Positions 1-5,151 of a DNA stretch of 5,562 bases are shown piece by piece. Within the stretch, counting starts at the first letter, position 1. The number at the start of each line of letters is the position of its first letter. The position numbers and the translations under genes are program-made. The notes under the pieces were generated by a model. That model saw only the letters and a list, made by a program, of their open reading frames with translations, ran no database searches and was not told the origin of the DNA. The DNA is from Candidatus Bathyarchaeota archaeon (GTDB lineage Archaea > Thermoproteota > Bathyarchaeia > TCS64). The stretch is from the NCBI GenBank assembly GCA_030602935.1, contig JAUVYU010000063.1, positions 1 through 5,562 on the forward strand, given 5' to 3'.

Positions 1-502
1 AGTCGCATCCGAGGATCTGGCCGTCATGGGCGACGCGTCCCCCTGCCGTCCCGATGATGGCGTCGTGTCCTGCTTTCCTCAGGGACTCCGCTATCTCCTC
101 CAGCTTGTGGACGTGCTGCACGGTGGTCGTGAGGCCGATGGTGCCCCAGTCCTTGAGGTGGGGTCGGGCCTGGGCGATGAGGGTTTCGGCGTCGAAGCCG
201 ATTCTGGCCTCGATGTAGAGGACGGGGGTTCCAGGGGCCTGGAGCATGGGGCTGTGGCCGTAGTGGATTATTAGGTCGGCGCCCACGGCGTCGGCTTGGG
301 TGAGGGCGAGGTCGCATGCGCCGTAGCACGAGTCTCCGCTGAGGATGACCTCGGCCCCGGTGAGCTGCCGGAGCTCCCTTGCGAGGGTGAGGCCTCCGGG
401 TCTGAGGCCGTCGGGGAGCTGGACGAGGACTCTTCTGGCGTTGAGTCTCCGGATCTCGTCGGCGGCTCTCTCTGTCTCCAGGTCGTACATCTGGGCCCTC
501 AT
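1..502 (-). CDS. dph2: Diphthamide biosynthesis enzyme Dph2, N-terminal part (runs off left edge)
   Basis: Archaeal Dph2 is a radical-SAM-like 4Fe-4S enzyme that transfers the 3-amino-3-carboxypropyl group of SAM to a histidine of elongation factor 2, the first step of diphthamide synthesis in the cytoplasm. Translating the minus strand from the ATG at 502 gives 167 codons with no stop. Visible motifs are VLVQLPDGLRPGG (residues 25-37), GDSCYGACD (56-64, first cluster cysteine C59) and GQILGCD at the window edge (161-167, second cluster cysteine C166). These fit the spacing of the first two of the three cluster cysteines known for the family. The third cysteine and the C-terminal half lie outside the window; full proteins are roughly 320-350 residues. 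An in-frame TAA lies upstream of the ATG. A second ATG at 490 is possible, but the TATA-like box 24 bases before 502 favours the first. It lies 78 bases downstream of rpl10e on the same strand, a translation-related pairing. Confidence 0.93.
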   Translation of the reverse strand, partial: MRAQMYDLETERAADEIRRLNARRVLVQLPDGLRPGGLTLARELRQLTGAEVILSGDSCYGACDLALTQADAVGADLIIHYGHSPMLQAPGTPVLYIEARIGFDAETLIAQARPHLKDWGTIGLTTTVQHVHKLEEIAESLRKAGHDAIIGTAGGRVAHDGQILGCD

Positions 503-521
503 GCTGGCTGGGTTGTGGTTG

Positions 522-530
522 CTTTTATCC
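522..530 (-). promoter_or_regulatory. Candidate TATA box for dph2
   Basis: On the minus strand the 78-base gap between rpl10e and dph2 contains GGATAAAAG, centred about 24 bases before the dph2 ATG. No Shine-Dalgarno-like run precedes that ATG. The spacing fits an archaeal TATA box driving a leaderless transcript, so dph2 may be transcribed separately as well as by read-through from rpl10e. This is inferred from spacing and composition only. Confidence 0.4.
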
Positions 531-580
531 TTTGTACCCGTGGCCGGTTACCCGTGGTATGAGAATATGGATTCGGTGGG

Positions 581-1075
581 TCAGTTGTTCTTTTTGACTA
601 TGACCCTGCAGGGTATGGGGAACTTGGCCGAGGCCCGCTTGAGGGCTTCCCTGGCATCCTTCAGGTTCTCCTCGTCCACCTTGGCGAGGAGTATGGTCTT
701 TCCCCTCTTTAGGGCGGCGGCCGTGCCGACGGGCTTCCCGTAGGCTTTCTTCATGCCCTCCTGGAATCGGTCCGCCTGGGCGACGTTGATGCGCTTGTGC
801 TCCCTTAGGACAATGTGGGGGTAGGGTACAATCTTGAGGAAGAAGTTCTCCCTTCCCAGGGGTTCGAGGACCCTGTTGGCGGCGATGCGGCCTGATTCGA
901 GGGCGTTGTGGCGGATCTGGCCTTCCTTGAGGTTGACGAGCTCGACTGTGTGGCTGAACTCCCCGTTGGGGTTGCCCATGGTGAACTTGACTATCTTGGA
1001 TCCCGGGATGCCCCTCATGTACTTGCGTCGGGTGTAGGCCATCCCCTTGATCTCCCTGAAATTGCGGGCCTTCAT
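581..1075 (-). CDS. rpl10e: 50S ribosomal protein L10e (uL16 family)
   Basis: Large-subunit ribosomal protein of the archaeal/eukaryotic L10e group, homologous to bacterial L16 (uL16). It binds 23S rRNA near the peptidyl-transferase and tRNA/GTPase regions. The 164-residue product has the usual archaeal length. It shows the family signatures near the N-terminus (AYTRRKYMRGIPGSKIVKF, about 13-31), the MGNP turn that follows, the basic HNALESGRIAANR helix (about 57-69), and the FLKIVPYPHIVLREHK strand-turn (about 79-94) that leads into the mobile loop near the catalytic centre. It ends in a lysine/asparagine-rich tail and a TGA. The ATG at 1075 is preceded on its strand by AAGGTGG with a 6-base gap, a good Shine-Dalgarno site. 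It diverges from the accessory cluster and lies upstream of dph2 on the same strand. No truncation or odd composition is seen. Confidence 0.97.
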   Translation of the reverse strand: MKARNFREIKGMAYTRRKYMRGIPGSKIVKFTMGNPNGEFSHTVELVNLKEGQIRHNALESGRIAANRVLEPLGRENFFLKIVPYPHIVLREHKRINVAQADRFQEGMKKAYGKPVGTAAALKRGKTILLAKVDEENLKDAREALKRASAKFPIPCRVIVKKNN

Positions 1076-1081
1076 GGTTTT

Positions 1082-1088
1082 CCACCTT
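1082..1088 (-). promoter_or_regulatory. Shine-Dalgarno site of rpl10e
   Basis: On the minus strand, AAGGTGG ends 6 bases before the rpl10e ATG and is complementary to the usual archaeal 16S rRNA 3' end. It fixes the start at 1075 and shows that this gene has at least a short leader, unlike the apparently leaderless genes nearby. Confidence 0.65.
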
Positions 1089-1104
1089 GGTGATGGGGTT
1101 GGGG

Positions 1105-1117
1105 CTATTAAATATTG
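1105..1117 (-). promoter_or_regulatory. TATA-box promoter of rpl10e
   Basis: An AT-rich stretch reading CAATATTTAATAG on the minus strand stands out in an otherwise G+C-rich region. Its centre is about 36 bases before the rpl10e ATG. With initiation about 25 bases downstream, the leader would be about 10-12 bases and would still include the AAGGTGG site. The motif is visible; its function is inferred. Confidence 0.55.
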
Positions 1118-1136
1118 CTAGGGGTCGCGTCTGTAC

Positions 1137-1186
1137 CCTCCAGGAGGCGTTATTCTTGGAAAATGTCCTTTAGGAGCACGTTCCTA
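1137..1186. repeat. Two short inverted repeats in the divergent intergenic region
   Basis: Between rpl10e and the zincin-like gene lie two small palindromes. One is CCTCC-A-GGAGG (1137-1147). The other is TAGGA with a 6-base spacer and TCCTA (1171-1175 and 1182-1186). They sit upstream of both divergent promoters and could bind a dimeric regulator. Both arms are only 5 bases long, so chance is a realistic explanation. Confidence 0.25.
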
Positions 1187-1210
1187 TGCTGAATAAGATC
1201 CTCTCTGTAA

Positions 1211-1227
1211 ACCGTTAAATCCTCCTC
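1211..1227 (+). promoter_or_regulatory. Promoter P1, first copy of the repeated ACCGTTAAA block
   Basis: ACCGTTAAATCCTCCTC carries a TTAAAT TATA-like core centred about 26 bases before the ATG at 1243, as expected for leaderless archaeal transcription. The ACCG part occupies the BRE position. No Shine-Dalgarno site precedes the ATG. The block recurs at 2118 and 3083. Confidence 0.65.
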
Positions 1228-1242
1228 TGCAATTCTTGGATC

Positions 1243-2103
1243 ATGAGTACGATAGAAGACAGACTGTCAGGTCTAACACACCTCGAAGGATACCCATTCC
1301 CTACATATTTCTCATCCGGGGCAAAAGTTAGAGCCGAGAGCCTATCAACGATAGCATCAGACTGCATCGATTTTATCCAAGAATTCTACAAAACCAACAT
1401 CGAGATCAAACTACTCGTTCTCAACGAGGCAGACTACTACGAAAGACACCCGGAAGGCTCCTATGGACTCATACGCGGATTCGACAGCCTGCTATGGTAC
1501 CCCACATGCGGAGAGGACAACCCAGTATACGCGGACATGTTTCCATACTACGTAAACAGCCCAAGTCATCTGAAGCAGAGACTCGGAGAACTGCTTCCTG
1601 ACAGCGAGAGCCCTTTCCTGGCTGCCTGCCTGATGTGGTGGGAGACCTACATGGTGCATGAGATGTTCCATATTTTCTCCAAGGCAGATGGTGTACGCAT
1701 CCAGCTACGGTGGTTCGATGAGTTGTTCGGAGACTACATCAACTATTCCTTCCTCAAACGATACTCAGATCAATATGAGACTGAGCTGAAGGTCGCTGAG
1801 GTCTACTACGAGCTACTCTATCGTGGAGGGCACTCGGTCGTAAAACACTCCAGCATCGAGGACTTCGAGAGGCTGTACCTCGGTGTTGGAAACGCCAACT
1901 ATTGCTGGTATCATGCTTGGTTCAATGTCGGTGTCTTCGAGCTCTATGAGATGTACGGGGAAGCCTTCATTGAGAAGGTGAACTCTTTGTACAAGTCCGA
2001 GCCGGGGTTTGATTCTAGCAGTGCCGTGCTATCAGATAGATTAGACCGTGAGCTAGAAGGCTATCTCTCCTGGTATAATGAGTGGATACAGCAAAAACAC
2101 TGA
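1243..2103 (+). CDS. Uncharacterised HEXXH zincin-like protein, putative metallopeptidase
   Basis: I do not recognise this 286-residue protein by name. It has a zincin-type metal motif, HEMFH (H139, E140, H143). A WFDELFGDYINY segment follows at 157-168, and its E160 is placed like the third zinc ligand of gluzincins (HEXXH, 16 residues, then E inside a W-x-x-E-x-x-x-x-Y helix). The preceding strand region (about 52-88, including YGLIRGFDSLLWYP) could be the edge strand that often precedes the active helix. The C-terminal third is helical and rich in Tyr and Trp. No signal peptide, transmembrane segment or pro-domain is visible, so a cytoplasmic location is likely. The ATG lies about 26 bases from the P1 TATA-like core with no ribosome site, fitting a leaderless mRNA. 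Third positions are clearly more AT-rich than in the cluster's distal genes: bases 1381-1440 hold 25 G+C of 60. Substrate and even peptidase activity are unproven; it could be a non-proteolytic zincin-fold protein. Confidence 0.85.
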   Translation: MSTIEDRLSGLTHLEGYPFPTYFSSGAKVRAESLSTIASDCIDFIQEFYKTNIEIKLLVLNEADYYERHPEGSYGLIRGFDSLLWYPTCGEDNPVYADMFPYYVNSPSHLKQRLGELLPDSESPFLAACLMWWETYMVHEMFHIFSKADGVRIQLRWFDELFGDYINYSFLKRYSDQYETELKVAEVYYELLYRGGHSVVKHSSIEDFERLYLGVGNANYCWYHAWFNVGVFELYEMYGEAFIEKVNSLYKSEPGFDSSSAVLSDRLDRELEGYLSWYNEWIQQKH

Positions 2104-2117
2104 TTCCCCTTCTCCAT

Positions 2118-2134
2118 ACCGTTAAATCTTCTTC
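2118..2134 (+). promoter_or_regulatory. Promoter P2, second copy of the repeated ACCGTTAAA block
   Basis: ACCGTTAAATCTTCTTC begins 14 bases after the stop of the zincin-like gene. It puts a TTAAAT core about 29 bases before the ATG at 2153, so the first amidohydrolase probably has its own start site despite the short gap. A pyrimidine tract (ttccccttctc) precedes it, and might also help end the upstream transcript. Confidence 0.65.
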
Positions 2135-2152
2135 GGCTCTACACAGAAACGT

Positions 2153-3064
2153 ATGATCATCGACATTCACTGCCACCACGTCCACAATACTCCTCCAGAG
2201 GCAGCGGCTGAGTACCTAACGGGTATAGCCGGGCTCCGGGGATTCCACAAGTCCCGGGAAGAGTTCGCTAAGTGGTGGGCCAACTATAATGCTGACCAGC
2301 CCACGTACGACGCCTTCGTGGGGAGGATGGACGAGGCGGGGATAGACAAGGCCGTGCTGCTATACTCGGATAACTTGGACAATGGATACAGCGACGAGAC
2401 ACTCCTCGATATAAACCGCCATGTCTCCGACATCTCCAAGAGGCATCCCGAGAGGATCGTTCCCTTCGCAAGCGTAGATCCCAGGAGGCCCGAAGCCGTT
2501 GAGCTCTTCAGGCGATGCATCGAGGATTACAGGATGAGGGGGCTGAAATGGCATCCCGATAACGGGTTCTACCCTAACAGCGAGGAGTCATTCAAAGTTC
2601 TGGAGGTAGCCTCGGAGCTGGGGGTGCCGCTGATCACCCACTCGGGACCCCTGCCGGGAGTAAGATCGGAGTACGCCCACCCGATCCATCTGGACGACGT
2701 GGCGTCCAGCTTCCCGAAGCTGCCCATCATCGCCGCCCACATGGGGGACACCTGGTGGAGGGAGTGGCTCGCAGTGGTCCAATATAAGAGGAACATCTAC
2801 GGCGACCTCGCCATGTGGCAGTTCACAGCTGCAAGGAACATGACGAAGCTCAAGGCCGTTCTGAGGGAGGTCATCGACTCCGTGGGATGCGAACAGATTC
2901 TTTTCGGCTCCGATGCTCCAGCGTTCGAGGCCATCATCTCCAACAGAACATGGGTTGAGACAATGAAATCCCTAGCAGGTGATTCAAGCGACGAGATTCT
3001 GTTCACTCAAGACGAGATTGACGCCATACTCGGGGGAAATGCTGCCAAGATACTGAACCTTTAA
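2153..3064 (+). CDS. Amidohydrolase family 2 (TIM-barrel metal-dependent hydrolase or decarboxylase)
   Basis: This 303-residue protein has the layout of the amidohydrolase-related family 2, whose members include ACMSD-type and resorcylate-type decarboxylases, lactonases and hydratases acting on organic acids. The order of motifs is complete: D4-I-H6-C-H8 on strand 1 (metal ligands); a DPRRPE turn (109-114); RGLKWHPDNGF (129-139, with K132 and H134); ITHSG (161-165, ligand H163); IIAAHMGD (192-199, H196); and ILFGSDAP (249-256, catalytic D254). The C-terminus, AILGGNAAKILNL, is the usual family ending. Length and residues suggest an intact, soluble, active enzyme, probably with one Zn or Mn. 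The ATG is supported by promoter P2 and lacks a Shine-Dalgarno site. It shares the motif pattern with the amidohydrolase at 3278 but differs widely elsewhere, and has a longer region between strands 1 and 2. The substrate cannot be deduced. Confidence 0.92.
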   Translation: MIIDIHCHHVHNTPPEAAAEYLTGIAGLRGFHKSREEFAKWWANYNADQPTYDAFVGRMDEAGIDKAVLLYSDNLDNGYSDETLLDINRHVSDISKRHPERIVPFASVDPRRPEAVELFRRCIEDYRMRGLKWHPDNGFYPNSEESFKVLEVASELGVPLITHSGPLPGVRSEYAHPIHLDDVASSFPKLPIIAAHMGDTWWREWLAVVQYKRNIYGDLAMWQFTAARNMTKLKAVLREVIDSVGCEQILFGSDAPAFEAIISNRTWVETMKSLAGDSSDEILFTQDEIDAILGGNAAKILNL

Positions 3065-3082
3065 CCAGATATCTTCTTCCCA

Positions 3083-3099
3083 ACCGTTAAAACCTCTTC
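3083..3099 (+). promoter_or_regulatory. Promoter P3, third copy of the repeated block, before a very short ORF
   Basis: ACCGTTAAAACCTCTTC lies 18 bases after the stop of the first amidohydrolase, behind a TCTTCTTCCC tract. From the block start to the next ATG is 32 bases, exactly as in P1. The region around that ATG (ttcttggatcATGag) is identical to that of the zincin-like gene. Here, however, the ATG opens only an 11-codon frame. Confidence 0.55.
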
Positions 3100-3114
3100 A
3101 ACCCTTCTTGGATC

Positions 3115-3150
3115 ATGAGACAAATTAATGTTGAGGCCGAGAAGCTGTAA
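3115..3150 (+). other. 11-codon ORF behind promoter P3 (leader peptide or gene remnant)
   Basis: The frame MRQINVEAEKL followed by TAA starts at the position where a leaderless transcript from P3 would begin. The same frame has no further stop from 3151 until a TGA at 3286-3288, which overlaps the first bases of the next gene. It could therefore be the start of a small gene broken by one nonsense codon, a regulatory upstream ORF, or chance. No protein family is recognised in the continuation. No other gene is visible in the 213-base gap (3065-3277). Confidence 0.3.
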
Positions 3151-3165
3151 ACGCGGAAACGGGAT

Positions 3166-3180
3166 CATTATAATTTTATT
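3166..3180 (+). promoter_or_regulatory. AT-rich box, candidate promoter P4 for the downstream operon
   Basis: CATTATAATTTTATT is the most AT-rich stretch of the gap. Read as a TATA box it would start transcription near 3195-3200 and leave a leader of about 80 bases before the TTG at 3278. That would fit the presence of a Shine-Dalgarno site there. Alternatively its T-run could help terminate a transcript from P3. It lacks the ACCGTTAAA block of P1-P3. Confidence 0.35.
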
Positions 3181-3265
3181 GTTTGCGTGATTTATGTTGA
3201 GCCGCACTCGTCTGCTGATACGACTGCCCCAAAGAATTATCATATGAAGGGATTAAGAGTAGAAC

Positions 3266-3271
3266 GGGGAG
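3266..3271 (+). promoter_or_regulatory. Shine-Dalgarno site deciding the TTG start at 3278
   Basis: GGGGAG lies 6 bases before the TTG codon. No ATG or GTG in the same frame lies between the upstream in-frame TAG (3260-3262) and this TTG. The conserved strand-1 motif follows at once, so the non-AUG start is well supported. Confidence 0.6.
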
Positions 3272-3277
3272 AATGCG

Positions 3278-4102
3278 TTGATAATTGATAGCCATGTACA
3301 CCTGTGCGGGCCACCGCACAACCAAGAATCCGCTGCAATATCAATTGTGGAGGGCGGAACCTTCACCTTGCCCTTCAAGCGAGGTGAATGCACAATGGAG
3401 CTCCTACTTGAGGACATGGATCGGAGAGGTGTTGATATGGCCTTGGTCATGGGCTTCCCAGAGATGATCTCCAACAAGCACCTGTCGGAACTCATGAAGG
3501 AGCACCAAAAGAGGATCATAGGGTTCACGGGCGTCACGGACCCCAAGAGTACGGACTCGGTGACCCAGCTGAGAACCGCCGTGGAGGACCTGGGCCTCAG
3601 GGGGCTCAAGCTCCATCCCGACTGCCATTCATTCTCGCCGGCGGACCCCGAGATAGTACCCCTAATAAGCTGCGCCGCGGAGCTGAACGTCCCCGTCCTC
3701 ATCCACAGCTACCCGGGCGGGATGGTCAGGGGGTATTTCAACCTCAGTACGCCGGGGCACTTCGACACCCTCAAGAGACACGTCCCCGAGGCCACTATAA
3801 TTGTAGGCCATATGGGTTGGCCCCGCTACCTAGACCTGATCACGGTGGGGCAGATACCAGGGGTCTACGTCGAGACTTCCTGGGGGCTCACGAGCATCGC
3901 CGAGCTCAACGGCATGGCTTATACTACCAAGCTGCTCCGCATGATAGGGATAGAGAACGTTGTCTTCGGCTCTGACTGGTGCAGCCCCCAGATAGGCTTG
4001 GAGCAGGAGAAACAGATCACGCTCATCGAGAGCCTGGGCCTGACCAGGGAAGAGAAGGATAAGATTCTCGGCGGTAACATTGCTGGGGTCCTGGGGCTCT
4101 AA
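3278..4102 (+). CDS. Second amidohydrolase family 2 protein (TTG start)
   Basis: This 274-residue TIM-barrel metal-dependent hydrolase has the same family architecture as the gene at 2153. Motifs in order are D4-S-H6-V-H8 (metal site), TGVTDPK (84-90), LRGLKLHPDCHSF (107-119, K111 and H113), VLIHSYPGG (140-148, H143), IIVGHMGWPR (174-183, H178), VVFGSDWCSP (228-237, D233) and a C-terminal ILGGNIAGVLGL. All expected metal and catalytic positions are present, so an active soluble enzyme is likely. The reaction (amide, lactone or C-C bond cleavage, or decarboxylation) cannot be named. It starts with TTG behind GGGGAG; an in-frame TAG lies upstream. The stop TAA is separated by one base from the TTG of the methyltransferase gene, indicating co-transcription and probable translational coupling. 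It is shorter than its neighbouring paralogue and differs strongly outside the motifs, so the pair is not a recent duplication. Confidence 0.92.
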   Translation: MIIDSHVHLCGPPHNQESAAISIVEGGTFTLPFKRGECTMELLLEDMDRRGVDMALVMGFPEMISNKHLSELMKEHQKRIIGFTGVTDPKSTDSVTQLRTAVEDLGLRGLKLHPDCHSFSPADPEIVPLISCAAELNVPVLIHSYPGGMVRGYFNLSTPGHFDTLKRHVPEATIIVGHMGWPRYLDLITVGQIPGVYVETSWGLTSIAELNGMAYTTKLLRMIGIENVVFGSDWCSPQIGLEQEKQITLIESLGLTREEKDKILGGNIAGVLGL

Positions 4103-4103
4103 G

Positions 4104-5114
4104 TTGAGCGAAAAGGGACCCCCGCCCAGGCCCGACACCATCATGAGGCACTCCACCTCCCTCTACTCATCCATCGCCTTCTTCGTCGGGACCCAGCTCG
4201 ACGTCTTCACCATACTCGACGAGGGCCCCATGATCGCCGAGGAGGTCGCCGCCGCCCTGGAGACCAAAACCCACTTCGCGGAACGCCTCCTGAACGCACT
4301 CGTCTCCGCTGAGGTTGTGGAGGTCGACGGAAGCAGGTTCTCGAACACCCCAGAGTCCAGCCACTACCTCGTCAAGGGGAAGCCCGGCTACCTGGGGGAG
4401 CACGTCACCGTCAACCCCTACCTCAAGTACTGGATGTTCGAGGCCGGCATCAAGACCGCCGAGACCTTCAGGAAGGGGGAGGCCGTGGACAGCTTCGACT
4501 ACGAGGGGCTCCCCTTCGACGCCCTCCTCGGCACCTTCCGGGGCACCATGCCCGTCGCGGTCAAGGCCGGGGAGGAGCTCGCCAAGCGGTTCGACTTCGG
4601 CAGATACGCAACAGTCGCCGACGTCGGAGGGGCATCCGGGGGATTGATGGCCTCCCTGGCGAAGGCGTATCCCGACGTCAGGTACACCGTGACCGACCTC
4701 CCGTCAGTGACCCCCGTCGCCGAGGCCCTCCTCAAGGAGCAGGGCATGACGGATGTCGACGTCGTGGAGTGGAACGTATTGGAGGGCCCTTGCGGACGCA
4801 AGTTCGATGCGGTGATCCTCAGAGCCCTCGTCCAGGTCTTCTCCCCGGAGCATGCCCGGGAGGCTGTGAAGAACATCGGGGCCTCAGTGAACACGGGCGG
4901 GTCCATCTTCGTCTTGGGCCACATCATGGACGACTCCAGGACCTCCCCCGTTGAGGAGGTTGGCTGGTACCTCATCAACCTCAACTGGGAGGACGAGGCC
5001 GGCTACTACGCCGAGGAGGACTACCGGAGGATGCTAGAAGAGGTCGGGTTCAAGGACATCAAGAGGGAGAACCTCCCCAACGGAGACGGTCTCATCCACG
5101 CCGTAAAAGCGTAA
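4104..5114 (+). CDS. SAM-dependent O-methyltransferase-type protein (plant/bacterial OMT-like family)
   Basis: This 336-residue class I methyltransferase has an N-terminal winged-helix dimerisation part (about 15-100; typical ELxVFxxL-like TQLDVFTILDEGP followed by a helix-turn-helix) and a C-terminal Rossmann domain. SAM motif I is VADVGGASGG (171-180), with an acidic VTDLP (196-200) as the ribose-binding strand end. A GGSIFVLG strand (265-272) and MLEEVGF (310-316) complete the domain. Such enzymes usually methylate hydroxyl groups of small aromatic molecules, or of isoprenoid or antibiotic-like compounds. Where plant-type enzymes have the catalytic HDW, this protein reads VQVFSPEHA (243-251), with Gln in the His position. 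I believe prokaryotic relatives share this, so the chemistry may differ. The start is uncertain: TTG at 4104 leaves a 1-base gap after the preceding stop; TTG at 4080 would overlap it by 23 bases; ATG at 4143 would shorten the N-terminus. G+C is high (42 of 60 in bases 4681-4740). Confidence 0.88.
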   Translation: MSEKGPPPRPDTIMRHSTSLYSSIAFFVGTQLDVFTILDEGPMIAEEVAAALETKTHFAERLLNALVSAEVVEVDGSRFSNTPESSHYLVKGKPGYLGEHVTVNPYLKYWMFEAGIKTAETFRKGEAVDSFDYEGLPFDALLGTFRGTMPVAVKAGEELAKRFDFGRYATVADVGGASGGLMASLAKAYPDVRYTVTDLPSVTPVAEALLKEQGMTDVDVVEWNVLEGPCGRKFDAVILRALVQVFSPEHAREAVKNIGASVNTGGSIFVLGHIMDDSRTSPVEEVGWYLINLNWEDEAGYYAEEDYRRMLEEVGFKDIKRENLPNGDGLIHAVKA

Positions 5115-5140
5115 TACTCCCGCACCAACCTCTACTCATA

Positions 5141-5145
5141 GGAGG
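5141..5145 (+). promoter_or_regulatory. Shine-Dalgarno site of the Ldh2-family gene
   Basis: GGAGG lies 6 bases before the ATG at 5152, in the 37-base gap after the methyltransferase. It is the clearest ribosome site in the window and fits a downstream gene within an operon. No TATA-like box is visible in the gap. Confidence 0.75.
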
Positions 5146-5151
5146 CTCAAC

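Noticed and set aside
26..743. Open frames on the plus strand opposite dph2 and rpl10e, one with a hydrophobic stretch
   Set aside because: They lie antisense to genes with strong motif support, have no promoter or ribosome site, and resemble no protein.
525..1085. A longer open frame (186 codons) on the minus strand across rpl10e
   Set aside because: It is out of frame with the clearly conserved L10e protein, and its product is rich in Gly, Pro, His, Arg and Gln without family motifs, typical of a shadow frame in G+C-rich coding sequence.
2104..2117. Pyrimidine tract after the zincin-like gene as a transcription terminator
   Set aside because: It is C-rich rather than a T-run, and a similar tract flanks all three promoter blocks, so it is better read as part of those.
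3148..3150. Recoding of the in-frame TAA to read through into the following open frame
   Set aside because: Known archaeal recoding uses UAG (pyrrolysine) or UGA (selenocysteine), not UAA. No recoding hairpin is evident, and the downstream stretch matches no family.
3194..3247. A 17-codon ORF (MLSRTRLLIRLPQRIII) near the position where a P4 transcript would start
   Set aside because: It is very short, lacks a ribosome site and has no recognisable content. Chance is the simpler explanation, although it would be positioned as a leaderless start.
3253..3702. A 149-codon minus-strand frame opposite the second amidohydrolase
   Set aside because: It is antisense to a gene with all family motifs, and its Ser/Arg-rich product has no recognisable features.
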